The notes: generated from the letters alone by a model not told the origin. Shown: positions 17,718-26,526, counted from the stretch's first letter. The stretch is DNA of 64,000 bases from WTAW01 sp050115915 (GCA_050115915.1 JASFPP010000002.1:4754-68753), one strand, 5' to 3'. A program made the numbers and translations.

Positions 17718-17774
17718 TATAAATATGTCCCAAGAAGTAACATCTCATAATTCTTTTCCCTCTGTGATTCCCTT

Positions 17775-20228
17775 TTATCTAATCCATAATGCCGAAGCAC
17801 CGAAATCAGCGACTATCTCGTGAGCCCCATCCGGTTCACGATCCATAACGATCATACCCTCAGCATCGCTTCCTGCCAGCACATTCCATACACCACCATT
17901 ATTTGACCACAAGCCTAGCGCACCAAAATCCCCTACCACCTCATCTTGACTATCTCCATCCGCATCTGCGGCAATCATGTTGTCAGCGTCACTCCCGGAC
18001 AATGGGGTCCATGCGCCACTATCATATAGCCACAACCCCATCGTACCAAAATCGCCTACAACTTCATCCTTGTTATCCCCATCCGTATCTGCGGCAATTA
18101 TATTCTCAGAATCGGCTCCGGCCAGACTAGTCCATGTGCCAGCGCCATCATACATCCACAATCCTAAGGTGCCAAAGTCTGCTACGATCTCCCTCGCACT
18201 ATCACCATCTGTATCTGCTGAAATGATATACTCCGGATCGTTCGAAGTGAGAAAGCTCCAGCTGTCTCTCCACAACCACAAACCGAGGGCGCCAAAATCA
18301 GCGCATATTTCTTCATTTCCATCTCCATTAGTGTCGGTAGAGACTATTAGCTCTGGATCATCACCAGTCAAATTCTGCCAAGCCAGTATAAGTTTTGCTA
18401 TGAAGGCATCCTCGTTTCCTGCATGACTTGCCTGAATGGGTTTCTTCGTAGGAAAATCGGTGGAATAAGTATATCCTGTCACATAAGTATCGTCTTCGGA
18501 GTCTACGGCTATGCCGTATCCAAGATCACGGTAACCAGAACCACCAAAATAGGTGGAGTACACAAGCGCGCTGCCACCTGGATTTATCTTGGTGATGAAT
18601 ACATCAAATTCTCCTCCTGCATGACTTGCCTGAATGGGTTTCATCGTAGGAAAATCGAGGGAACCAGTATCTCCTGTCACATAAGCCGCGCCTGAGGAGT
18701 CTACAGCTATGCCAATGCCACAATCAGCAGAAGAACCGCCAAGGTAGGTGGAGTAAACAAGTGCACTTCCAGAGGGATTTATCTTGGTGATGAAGACATC
18801 ACTTCTTCCTGCCCAACTTGCCTGAATGGGGTTCTGGGTGGGAAAATCGCCGGAAGCAGTCATTCCTGTCACATAAGCCGCCCCTGAGGAGTCTACAGCT
18901 ATGCCCATGGCCCAGTCATCTATAGAACCTCCAAGATAGGTGGAGTAGACAAGCGCGCTGCCGGCGGGATTTATCTTGGTGATGAAGGCATCATTCCCTA
19001 CATTACTTGCCTTAATGGGGTTCTGGGTGGGAAAATCGGTGGACTGAGTCCTTCCTGTCACATAAGCCGCCCCTGAGGAGTCTGCGGCTATACTATAGCC
19101 ATAATCATCATAAGAACCGCCAAGGTAGGTGGAGTAAACAAGCGCACTTCCAGAGGGATTTATCTTGGTGATGAAGACATCATAGTAGGCTCCTCCTGCC
19201 TTACTTGCCTGAATGGGGTTCTGGGTGGGAAAATCGGTGGAAGCAGTATATCCTGTCACATAAGCCGCGCCCAAGCAGTCTACGGCTATACTTTGGCCAT
19301 TATCACCTGAAGTCCCACCAAGATAAGTGGAGAAGACCAAAACCATAGGGTCAATGGTTAATTCATAATTCTCGCTATACTCTTCGACAAAAAATCCATA
19401 AATATTATCCCCCACCCTTCTGAATTCCGCGTCAACTTCAATCCGCTCTCCTGCTATCTCCTGATAGCCTGCTGGTTTTATATGCTTTAACGACCCAAAC
19501 TCAGTCTCTATTACCAGACTCCCTTCCTCATCTATCTCTGTTCTTTTAACATCCCTGTATTCAAATCTTATCCCGGAGACTTCTCCACCGGGTCTCACGA
19601 TAAAATCATACTCTATCTCCTTCTCCACACCATAGACCTTTAAGTCTATATTCTTGTATAGCCCCCTGTACAAAACGGCCTCGGAAGTTGATAGGCCTGT
19701 CTTCCACTTTGACTCCTCGTCTCCTATAAAGTAGTTTACTTTGTACTCCGCAATATCGAGAGGAATGACTTCAGTATCCCTCTGAGCATCGAGGAATACC
19801 ATCCTCGAAACATCTCTCTGGTAATCCGGCGAATGGGCGACTCCCAAGCTCTGTGATTCCGTATTATCTCTTGCACCGTGTTTCCTTCCTTGCTTTTCCT
19901 GCGATACATTTGAGTTTATCTCTTGGCGCTTGTCTTGCTTTATTATGCTGTCAAACACTAATCCTTCCTTCGTCAGCCAGAGGGTATATCTCGAAGCCTT
20001 CACATAAAAGAGCGCTTCCTCATCCACCTGCCCTTCATTCGGAATGAAATACAAAGGGATCTTTCCATAATCAAGACCGTGGTTTAAATTCTGGGATGAT
20101 TTTTGTGTACTTAGCTGAGTTTGTTTGGGTTGGATTTGATTCTCTTGCTTATGACTTGTTGCGCCTTGAATAGAACATACAATCAACACCACAAAAAGAA
20201 AAGAGATTTTTGAAATAAGTTTTCCCAT
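17775..20228 (-). CDS. Secreted SBBP-repeat / FG-GAP-like repeat protein
   Basis: About 817 residues. The ATG at 20228 has GGAGG upstream and begins a signal peptide (MGKLISKISFLFVVLIVC); the longer frame to 20315 would cross the promoter. Order: an N-terminal DUF7948-type domain (about 60-300) with LYRGLYKNIDLKVYG and IEYDFIVRPGG; five SBBP propeller repeats of about 64 residues (STYLGGS...D...IAVDSSGAAYVTG...DFPT-NPIQAS...DAFITKINPSGSALVY); then five to six repeats of about 41 residues with D-x-D-G-D calcium-type loops and ADFG-LGLW, resembling VCBS/FG-GAP. Likely a cell-surface or secreted adhesive or binding protein. The DNA repeats within the gene are recent enough to be nearly identical over 40-nt stretches, so copy number may vary between strains. 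Confidence 0.88.
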   Translation of the reverse strand: MGKLISKISFLFVVLIVCSIQGATSHKQENQIQPKQTQLSTQKSSQNLNHGLDYGKIPLYFIPNEGQVDEEALFYVKASRYTLWLTKEGLVFDSIIKQDKRQEINSNVSQEKQGRKHGARDNTESQSLGVAHSPDYQRDVSRMVFLDAQRDTEVIPLDIAEYKVNYFIGDEESKWKTGLSTSEAVLYRGLYKNIDLKVYGVEKEIEYDFIVRPGGEVSGIRFEYRDVKRTEIDEEGSLVIETEFGSLKHIKPAGYQEIAGERIEVDAEFRRVGDNIYGFFVEEYSENYELTIDPMVLVFSTYLGGTSGDNGQSIAVDCLGAAYVTGYTASTDFPTQNPIQASKAGGAYYDVFITKINPSGSALVYSTYLGGSYDDYGYSIAADSSGAAYVTGRTQSTDFPTQNPIKASNVGNDAFITKINPAGSALVYSTYLGGSIDDWAMGIAVDSSGAAYVTGMTASGDFPTQNPIQASWAGRSDVFITKINPSGSALVYSTYLGGSSADCGIGIAVDSSGAAYVTGDTGSLDFPTMKPIQASHAGGEFDVFITKINPGGSALVYSTYFGGSGYRDLGYGIAVDSEDDTYVTGYTYSTDFPTKKPIQASHAGNEDAFIAKLILAWQNLTGDDPELIVSTDTNGDGNEEICADFGALGLWLWRDSWSFLTSNDPEYIISADTDGDSAREIVADFGTLGLWMYDGAGTWTSLAGADSENIIAADTDGDNKDEVVGDFGTMGLWLYDSGAWTPLSGSDADNMIAADADGDSQDEVVGDFGALGLWSNNGGVWNVLAGSDAEGMIVMDREPDGAHEIVADFGASALWIR
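18395..19330. repeat. Tandem coding repeats (SBBP units, about 195 nt each)
   Basis: Five direct repeats inside the SBBP gene. The most conserved stretch is GCCTGAATGGGG-TTC-GTGGGAAAATCG, recurring near 18430, 18625, 18820, 19010 and 19205. They are coding, not a CRISPR array, because spacing and variation follow codons. Confidence 0.8.
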
Positions 20229-20250
20229 GTTCCCCTCCGATGTTGAGAAT

Positions 20251-20279
20251 ATAATATAGATCTGTGGGAGGTGAGTCAA
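20251..20279 (-). promoter_or_regulatory. Sigma-70-type promoter of the SBBP gene
   Basis: Minus strand TTGACT (20274-20279) and TATTAT (20251-20256) with a 17-nt spacer, 23 nt before the chosen start. Both hexamers match 5 of 6 positions. Confidence 0.6.
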
Positions 20280-20392
20280 ACAGAAATCGATAAGCCCGCA
20301 AATCCGTGTGGACAATAAGGGGACAAATTGTGTTAAAAAGGCTCAGTTAAATTAACTCAAGTTAAAACAAAATCAGGCTTTTACAGGGGAAA

Positions 20393-20428
20393 AGATGGTG
20401 GAGCTGATGGGATTTGAACCCACGACCT
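20393..20428. repeat. Right copy of 36-nt direct repeat (att-like)
   Basis: Second copy of the repeat at 16565-16600; it lies within the 3' part of the intact tRNA-Ala gene. Confidence 0.6.
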
Positions 20429-20471
20429 CTTGACTGCCAGTCAAGCGTTCTCCCAACTGAACTACAGCCCC
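20396..20471 (-). tRNA. tRNA-Ala (GGC anticodon)
   Basis: A complete 76-nt cloverleaf with encoded CCA. Acceptor GGGGCTG/CAGCTCC includes the G3-U70 pair that identifies alanine tRNAs; the anticodon stem CTTGA/TCAAG encloses CTGGCAG (anticodon GGC); T stem GTGGG/CCCAT with TTCAAAT. Read on the minus strand with a strong promoter at 20486-20514. Its 3' end is repeated at 16565-16600, so it is a likely integration target. Confidence 0.95.
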
Positions 20472-20485
20472 ACCTGGGGAGTAAC

Positions 20486-20514
20486 ATCTTACAGGAAGAC
20501 GCATTTTCAGTCAA
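20486..20514 (-). promoter_or_regulatory. Promoter of tRNA-Ala
   Basis: TTGACT (20509-20514) and TAAGAT (20486-20491) with a 17-nt spacer, 14 nt before the tRNA 5' end. Confidence 0.65.
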
Positions 20515-20717
20515 CCCATCCAAAAGATTCGGATCGTTCGGCAACGGCAGGTGTTTTAGCGGTCAGCTCGGGGAACAGGCAGTACAATTGAATGGCATTA
20601 AGCAGACAACTGTGAATAAATGTGGCCTAAAAATTGTATAAAACATTGGCAGGTTCGGATATTTTTGAGGTTGTCTCAAATTTTGGAAATTAATTCCGAC
20701 AAAACCGAAGAGTTTTG

Positions 20718-20746
20718 TTAACAATTATTACAAATCGTGTTAAAAT
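20718..20746 (+). promoter_or_regulatory. Promoter of ftsH
   Basis: TTAACA (20718-20723) and TAAAAT (20741-20746), each 5 of 6, with a 17-nt spacer; ATG at 20764 follows an AGGA site. Confidence 0.6.
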
Positions 20747-20763
20747 AACAGAGGAAAAGTGTT

Positions 20764-22677
20764 ATGGACAAACCAAGAAAAAAAGGACCGATTAAAACAT
20801 ACAAAAACCTTCTTTTCTGGGTAGCGGCAGGGATCATTATCATCGTACTCTGGAGTCTCTTCCAGAATCCGGCAGCTGCGAGAAAAGAAGTCCATTTCAG
20901 CGAGTTTATGGACCAGGTCGAGAGCGATCAGATCGCAGAGGTCACCATCAGCGGGAACCAGATCAAGGGAAAGTATGTGGACAACTCACAGTTCAAATCA
21001 GTATCCCCCACCCAGTTCGACGACCTCGTAAAGATCCTCCGCGAGCATAAAGTGAGCATCATTGTCAAAGACACATCCCGCAGCCCCTGGTTCTCTTACC
21101 TGTTCACCTGGTTTCCAATCATCCTCCTCATCCTCTTTTGGGTGTTTTTCATGCGACAGATGCAGGCGGGCGGAAACAAGGCTATGTCTTTCGGAAAAAG
21201 CCGTGCGAAGTTATTCTCCGGCATTCAAAAGAAGGTGACCTTCCAAGATGTGGCTGGCGTTAAGGAAGCCAAAGAAGAGCTCCAAGAGGTCATCGAATTC
21301 CTCAAGGATCCGAAAAGATTCCAAAAACTGGGCGGCCGCATCCCTAAGGGCGTCCTACTCGTGGGAGCCCCTGGAACAGGAAAAACTCTGCTGGCAAGGG
21401 CTGTCGCCGGTGAAGCGGGCGTCCCATTCTTCTCCATCAGCGGCTCTGATTTTGTGGAGATGTTCGTCGGCGTTGGCGCCTCCCGCGTGAGAGACCTGTT
21501 CGACCAAGGAAAAAAGCAGGCCCCTTGTTTGATATTTATCGATGAGATCGATGCAGTCGGCCGGCAGAGAGGTGCAGGGCTCGGAGGCGGCCATGACGAA
21601 CGCGAGCAGACCCTCAACCAGTTGCTCGTAGAAATGGATGGATTTGACTCCAATGAAGGAGTTATCCTCATCGCTGCCACCAACAGACCGGATATCCTGG
21701 ACACGGCGCTGCTGCGGCCGGGACGGTTCGACCGGAGGATCGTGGTCAACATGCCCGACGTCAAAGGAAGGGAAGAAATCCTCAAGGTCCATGTGAGGAA
21801 GATCCCCTTAGCCAAGGATGTAGACCTCAGAGTTCTTGCCCGGTCAACACCTGGATTTTCCGGAGCTGACTTGGCAAACCTCGTGAACGAAGCCGCTCTC
21901 CTCGGAGCTAGAAACGGCCAGGAAAGTGTCATGATGCAGGACCTGGAGAGCGCCAAGGACAAAGTCCTCATGGGCGTGGAGCGCAAGAGCATGATCATCA
22001 GCGACGAGGAAAAGAAAAGCACAGCCTACCACGAGGCCGGACACGCTCTCGTGACAGCCCTCATCCCCGAGGCCGATCCCATCCACAAAGTCACCATCAT
22101 CCCCAGAGGAATGGCTCTGGGTGTGACACAGCAGCTTCCGCTCGATGACCGCTACACCTATTCGAAGAAATATCTCGAAGCCCAACTATCGGTCTTGATG
22201 GCAGGACGAGTGGCCGAGAACATGTTCCTCGATAAAACAACGACGGGCGCCGCCAACGATTTCGAGAAGGCGACAGAGATCGCCCGGAAGATGGTCTGTC
22301 AGTACGGGATGTCCGACTTGGGGCCGTTGACATTCGGAGAGAGGGACGACCTTGTTTTCCTCGGTAAAGACCTCGCCATGCACAAAAACTTCAGCGAAAA
22401 AACAGCCGAACGCATCGATGACGAAGTGAAAAAGATCGTCACACGGAACTTCGACCGGGCCAAAGACCTCGTCGAAAACAACAAGGAAAAACTTATCAAA
22501 ATCGCCGAGGCTCTCCTCGAGAAGGAAGTCCTTGACTCGGACGAGATCGAAGTCATCGTTTATGGAAAAAAGCTGAAAAAAGCAGCCCCTAAGAAAAAGG
22601 AATCTCAACCAGAGAAACCCAAAAAAGATTCGAAAAAAGCGAAAACTCCAACCAAAGTGGAACCGGTTCAAGCATAA
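20764..22677 (+). CDS. ftsH: ATP-dependent zinc metalloprotease FtsH
   Basis: A 637-residue membrane-anchored AAA+ protease. Two N-terminal membrane helices (about 14-31 and 102-124) flank a small periplasmic domain. The AAA module has Walker A GAPGTGKT at 201-208, Walker B IFIDEID, the FVGVGASRVRDLF pore region and the second region of homology (ATNRPDILDTALLRPGRFDR). The protease domain has the zinc motif HEAGH at 423-427 and the third ligand near GAANDFEKAT. The C terminus is an unusually long Lys/Pro-rich tail (about 598-637). FtsH degrades misfolded membrane proteins and short-lived regulators. It heads the block ftsH-folP-cdaA-cdaR with a 2-nt gap to folP. Confidence 0.97.
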   Translation: MDKPRKKGPIKTYKNLLFWVAAGIIIIVLWSLFQNPAAARKEVHFSEFMDQVESDQIAEVTISGNQIKGKYVDNSQFKSVSPTQFDDLVKILREHKVSIIVKDTSRSPWFSYLFTWFPIILLILFWVFFMRQMQAGGNKAMSFGKSRAKLFSGIQKKVTFQDVAGVKEAKEELQEVIEFLKDPKRFQKLGGRIPKGVLLVGAPGTGKTLLARAVAGEAGVPFFSISGSDFVEMFVGVGASRVRDLFDQGKKQAPCLIFIDEIDAVGRQRGAGLGGGHDEREQTLNQLLVEMDGFDSNEGVILIAATNRPDILDTALLRPGRFDRRIVVNMPDVKGREEILKVHVRKIPLAKDVDLRVLARSTPGFSGADLANLVNEAALLGARNGQESVMMQDLESAKDKVLMGVERKSMIISDEEKKSTAYHEAGHALVTALIPEADPIHKVTIIPRGMALGVTQQLPLDDRYTYSKKYLEAQLSVLMAGRVAENMFLDKTTTGAANDFEKATEIARKMVCQYGMSDLGPLTFGERDDLVFLGKDLAMHKNFSEKTAERIDDEVKKIVTRNFDRAKDLVENNKEKLIKIAEALLEKEVLDSDEIEVIVYGKKLKKAAPKKKESQPEKPKKDSKKAKTPTKVEPVQA

Positions 22678-22679
22678 AA

Positions 22680-23582
22680 GTGAGGAAAGAGTATATTCTC
22701 CAGGTTAATGACAAGAGTTTTGTTTTGGGCCGTCGCACCTGGATCATGGGAATCCTCAACGTCACTCCCGATTCGTTCTCCGATGGCGGCCTCTATTTCG
22801 AAACGGATAAAGCGATCGAACACGGATTGCGGCTAATAGCCGAAGGCGCCGATATCATCGATGTGGGCGGCGAGAGCACTCGGCCCGGTTCGGATCCGGT
22901 TTCTGTGGAAGAGGAGATCAGGCGGATCTCACCCGTAATAGCGGGATTGAGGAAGCACACACACAGCCTGATTTCCGTGGATACATCCAAATCGGAGGTG
23001 GCCCTTGCAGCTATCGCTGAAGGCGCCGATATCATCAACGATATTTCTGCCCTAAGGAAAGACCCGAAAATGTTTTCTGTGGCGGCACAATCGGGCGCCC
23101 CTGTTATCCTCATGCACATGAAGGGCACTCCGAAGACAATGCAGCACAATCCGAGCTACGAAAACGCGCTTTTAGAGATCAAGTCCTTCCTCGAAAAAAA
23201 AATCGGGCAAGCAGTCGCAAACGGTATAGAGAGGGAAAAGATCATCATCGACCCGGGCATAGGATTCGGGAAGAGGTTCGAGGACAACCTGACTTTGATC
23301 CGAAACCTCAACGAGTTCGCAGCGCTCGATCAACCCCTCTTAGTAGGCATATCCAGGAAATCCTTTATAGGGAAGATCCTGGATCTGCCACCCGGAGAAA
23401 GAGAAGAGGGAACCCTCGCATCCGCTATTATAAGCGCTATCCAGGGGGCCCACATATTACGCGTGCACGAAGTGGCGCCGGTCAAAAGAGCGATCCTCGT
23501 TGCCGAAACCATCCTTGACGATGCCTGGGTAGCCGGACTGCTTGCACACCAAGGGGAATTCAAGAGAAGTCATGTTAACTAA
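22680..23582 (+). CDS. folP: Dihydropteroate synthase
   Basis: A 300-residue TIM-barrel enzyme that condenses 6-hydroxymethyl-dihydropterin diphosphate with p-aminobenzoate in folate synthesis. Seen: MGILNVTPDSFSDGG near the N terminus (loop 1), DVGGESTRPGS (loop 2), SVDTSKSEVA, DINDISALRKD, HMKGTPKTMQ, DPGIGFGKRFEDN and GISRKSFIG, and the final R-HE motif (LRVHEV). The start is GTG at 22680, two nt after the ftsH stop, giving translational coupling. The following gene cdaA starts within its last codons. Confidence 0.95.
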   Translation: MRKEYILQVNDKSFVLGRRTWIMGILNVTPDSFSDGGLYFETDKAIEHGLRLIAEGADIIDVGGESTRPGSDPVSVEEEIRRISPVIAGLRKHTHSLISVDTSKSEVALAAIAEGADIINDISALRKDPKMFSVAAQSGAPVILMHMKGTPKTMQHNPSYENALLEIKSFLEKKIGQAVANGIEREKIIIDPGIGFGKRFEDNLTLIRNLNEFAALDQPLLVGISRKSFIGKILDLPPGEREEGTLASAIISAIQGAHILRVHEVAPVKRAILVAETILDDAWVAGLLAHQGEFKRSHVN

Positions 23583-24339
23583 CATCATCAATGCCCTCGA
23601 ACGCTTCACACTCGGTGACTTCCTGGATATTATCCTGATCACGATCATCCTGTATTCCTTTTTTCGTCTGATCAAAGACACTAAGGCCTACCAGATGGCC
23701 ATCGGGATCGCCATAGTCGGCCTCCTCTTTTTTGTCACACGATGGGGAAGACTGACGGCTTCCCACTGGCTCATCCAGAACTTCATCAACTACTCTATCA
23801 TCGCAATCATCGTCCTCTTCCAGGGAGAAATCCGGCGGTTCCTGACCACGATTGGTTCGCAATCTTTCCGGAAATCCTCTTCCATAAAGGGCTTCCAGGA
23901 TCGGCTGGAAGATCTCTTTCTTGCGGTTGATTATATGTCTGCAAAAAAAATCGGAGCTCTGATTGCCATAGAAAAAGAGATTTCGTTGAAGAGTTACGCA
24001 GACAGAGGAACAAACATGGACGCCGTTCTCTCCAAAGACTTAGTGGTGAGCATATTTTTTCCTCATTCGCCGCTCCATGATGGAGCTGTCATCGTCCGGG
24101 GGAACAAAATCGTAGCCGCAGGGGCGTTACTCCCTCTGCCGGCGGTCCACAACCTGGGCGAAGAATTCCAGACGCGCACACGGCATCTGGCTGCACTCGG
24201 GCTATCCCAGGAAACGGATGCGGCTGTCATCGTAGTCTCCGAAGAGGCGGGAACCGTGTCTCTTGCCATAAAGGGAAAATTAAAAAGGGGTTTGGGCAAA
24301 GACCAACTCAAAGAAGACTTGATAAAATATTTCAGATAA
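23572..24339 (+). CDS. cdaA: Diadenylate cyclase CdaA (DacA)
   Basis: About 255 residues. Three N-terminal membrane helices are followed by the DAC domain, with the two ATP-binding signatures HSPLHDGAVIVRG (DGA motif) and TRHLAALGLS (RHR-type motif). It converts two ATP to cyclic di-AMP, which controls K+ and osmolyte transport and cell-wall homeostasis. I chose the ATG at 23572, overlapping folP by 11 nt; an earlier ATG at 23542 would add ten unconserved residues. cdaR follows with a 1-nt overlap of stop and start, and glmM comes next, the classical cdaA-cdaR-glmM order. Confidence 0.95.
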   Translation: MLTNIINALERFTLGDFLDIILITIILYSFFRLIKDTKAYQMAIGIAIVGLLFFVTRWGRLTASHWLIQNFINYSIIAIIVLFQGEIRRFLTTIGSQSFRKSSSIKGFQDRLEDLFLAVDYMSAKKIGALIAIEKEISLKSYADRGTNMDAVLSKDLVVSIFFPHSPLHDGAVIVRGNKIVAAGALLPLPAVHNLGEEFQTRTRHLAALGLSQETDAAVIVVSEEAGTVSLAIKGKLKRGLGKDQLKEDLIKYFR

Positions 24340-25082
24340 TGATTATAAAACTTCTCCGCAACGTGTTTTTGAGGAACTGGGGTCTCAAGCTGTTCTCTTT
24401 CATCATGGCGCTTATTTTATGGCTGACTTTGATCCCGGAGGACAAGATGTTCGCGCCTGTAACCGTAGAAGTTCCTCTGGAACTCTACAATATCCCCCCC
24501 CATATGGAGCTGGTGGAGAGAGTCCAGCCGACCATCAGGGTGACGATCATAGCGCCGAACCGACTCATCCCACAAATATCCGCGGCCAACGTCCATGCAG
24601 TGTTAGACCTCTCCAGAGCCAGCATCGACCAGAGACAGTATCCGTTGAATAAAAACATGGTGAGCATTCCTGCGGGAGCGGAGATCAGAGAGATCTATCC
24701 GATGCAAGTGGATATCGAACTCGAACGGGCGAAGGAAATCGTAATGTCCGTCGAAGTGAACATTATCGGAGAGCTCCAGGAAGGGCTGATCTTAAAGCTC
24801 GTCGAAGTGTCCCCCGCAGAAGTTTTAATCAGGGGGCCTGAGAGTAAAGTGATCGAAACAGCCAAAGTCCGTACAACCCCCGTTGATATTTCTCTCCTCA
24901 CCCAATCGACAGAGATCGAAGCGGATCTGATCCTTCCCAATCCCGATCTCGAGCTCGTGGATGCTGAAGCAAAAGCCTTGGTCAAACTCCTGATTCAGCA
25001 GGAAGTCACCGAAGAGGAAACTGCCGAACAAGAGAAAAAAACGGATAAAAACATAGAAAGTAAAGATCAAAACCCCTATTGA
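24339..25082 (+). CDS. cdaR: YbbR-domain protein CdaR, regulator of CdaA
   Basis: A 247-residue protein with one N-terminal membrane helix (about 12-29: LFSFIMALILWLTL) and an extracytoplasmic part made of YbbR repeats (for example VTVEVPLELYNIPPHMELV and VSPAEVLIRGPES). The family name change from YbbR to CdaR reflects its role in modulating the neighbouring diadenylate cyclase. It is shorter than the Bacillus protein (two to three repeats instead of four) and ends in a charged Glu/Lys tail. Start overlaps the cdaA stop (TAATG). The stop codon is embedded in the -35 element of the glmM promoter. Confidence 0.88.
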   Translation: MIIKLLRNVFLRNWGLKLFSFIMALILWLTLIPEDKMFAPVTVEVPLELYNIPPHMELVERVQPTIRVTIIAPNRLIPQISAANVHAVLDLSRASIDQRQYPLNKNMVSIPAGAEIREIYPMQVDIELERAKEIVMSVEVNIIGELQEGLILKLVEVSPAEVLIRGPESKVIETAKVRTTPVDISLLTQSTEIEADLILPNPDLELVDAEAKALVKLLIQQEVTEEETAEQEKKTDKNIESKDQNPY

Positions 25083-25106
25083 ATCATCCCAACATTTCTG
25101 TATAAT
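25079..25106 (+). promoter_or_regulatory. Internal promoter for glmM
   Basis: TTGAAT (25079-25084) and TATAAT (25101-25106, perfect) with a 16-nt spacer, overlapping the cdaR stop codon. It would let glmM be expressed apart from the c-di-AMP genes. Confidence 0.6.
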
Positions 25107-25139
25107 AATTCTTTCTGCAGGAAAGGAAGCATATTCACC

Positions 25140-26477
25140 ATGGAAAAACTCTTCGGAACGGATGGCATCAGAGCGACTGCCGGTGAATATCCATTGGATT
25201 ACACATCGATCTGTACTATCGGACATGCGCTTGTCGAACTCTTGAAGGCAGAAAAACGGCCTCCTCATGTGGTCATCGGGCGAGACACGAGAGAATCAGG
25301 ACAATGGATCGAGCAGGCCCTTTTTCAGGGAATCAGAGATAGTCACGGAGAGGCCGTCTCTATCGGGCTGATCCCCACCTCTGCGGTCTCGTTCCTGACA
25401 AATCGACATGGATTCTCCGCAGGCATCATGATCTCTGCATCCCATAATCCCTATCAAGATAACGGAATCAAGATATTTTCCGCGCAGGGAACAAAGATCG
25501 CAAACGACTGGGAGGAGATCCTGGAGCGAGCCATCATCGAATCCGCCTACACAGAGCAAAGACGCGACATGACGATCTCCACGGACGATGCTATGAGCCA
25601 CGACTATGTCAAGTTTCTCAAAAGCCGTTTCGAAGGAGTGGATCTTCCCCGCCAAATAAAAATCGTCCTCGACTGCTCCAACGGATCGAGTTCCTACATA
25701 GCGCCAAAACTCTTTTCTGATCTGGGCTTTGATGTCCTCGCTATAAGCGCCTCGCCCGATGGCACGAATATCAACAAAGGATGCGGGTCTCTCCACCCGG
25801 AAAATCTGGCCAAAACAGTCGTGGAAACGAGGGCAGATATGGGTGTGGCTTACGATGGAGATGCCGACAGGGCGCTCTGGGTTGACGAGCGAGGACACAT
25901 CCTGAATGGCGACCACACTCTTTTTGTTCTCGCTCAATTCATGAAAGACAAGAACCGACTGAAAACAGATAGTGTGGTTGCAACAACTATGAGTAACATG
26001 GGCCTGGAAAAAGGCCTCGAAGAGATGGGATTGAAGCTGATCCGGACAAAAGTCGGCGACAAGTATGTGCTCGATGAAATGAAGAGGCGCGATGTTAACC
26101 TGGGTGGCGAACAATCCGGCCATACGATTTTTCTCGATGATTGCCCCACGGGAGATGGGATCCTTACGAGCTTGAAGATGCTCGAGGTTATGGCTGTAAA
26201 AGACACAACCCTTTCCCGTATGGTTTCGGGCTTTGAAGAATATCCGCAAATTCTACAGAATGTCCCCGTGTCTAAAAAGCCGGAAATGAAAAACTACCCC
26301 AAGATAATGAGTGCCATCCAAGAAGTGGAGAGGCTTCTTGAAGGATCCGGCCGCTTGAACGTTCGGTATTCCGGGACAGAGCCTCTGGCCCGCATCATGA
26401 TCGAAGGGCCTGACCTTAAGCAGATCGAACGATACGCCGATGACCTGGCAAAGATTATCTCTCATAATCTCAAATGA
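25140..26477 (+). CDS. glmM: Phosphoglucosamine mutase
   Basis: A 445-residue phosphohexomutase that converts glucosamine-6-phosphate to glucosamine-1-phosphate for UDP-GlcNAc and peptidoglycan. Seen: the opening FGTDGIRATAG; the phosphoserine loop ISASHNP with catalytic Ser101; metal loop DGDADRALWVD near residue 240; sugar loop GGEQSGHTIF; and the C-terminal phosphate-binding RYSGTEPLARIM. Length fits GlmM. Direct linkage to cdaA/cdaR is conserved in many bacteria, and CdaA can be inhibited by GlmM. pdxJ follows about 50 bp downstream. Confidence 0.96.
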   Translation: MEKLFGTDGIRATAGEYPLDYTSICTIGHALVELLKAEKRPPHVVIGRDTRESGQWIEQALFQGIRDSHGEAVSIGLIPTSAVSFLTNRHGFSAGIMISASHNPYQDNGIKIFSAQGTKIANDWEEILERAIIESAYTEQRRDMTISTDDAMSHDYVKFLKSRFEGVDLPRQIKIVLDCSNGSSSYIAPKLFSDLGFDVLAISASPDGTNINKGCGSLHPENLAKTVVETRADMGVAYDGDADRALWVDERGHILNGDHTLFVLAQFMKDKNRLKTDSVVATTMSNMGLEKGLEEMGLKLIRTKVGDKYVLDEMKRRDVNLGGEQSGHTIFLDDCPTGDGILTSLKMLEVMAVKDTTLSRMVSGFEEYPQILQNVPVSKKPEMKNYPKIMSAIQEVERLLEGSGRLNVRYSGTEPLARIMIEGPDLKQIERYADDLAKIISHNLK

Positions 26478-26526
26478 CTTGGTGAATTATAAAATTGGGA
26501 ATTCCATATTTTGAACGGAGGGAAAT

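Noticed and set aside
18395..19330. Regularly spaced direct repeats considered as a CRISPR array
   Set aside because: Repeat unit is about 195 nt, in frame, and encodes SBBP propeller blades; no cas genes are near.
13000..20500. Considered an intact prophage or integrative element
   Set aside because: No integrase, transposase, capsid, relaxase or replication gene is present; only tRNA scars and repeats support past integration.
25296..26249. Long open frame (317 codons) on the minus strand opposite glmM
   Set aside because: It is the antisense shadow of a confidently identified gene, has a Cys/His-rich composition without family resemblance and no ribosome-binding site.
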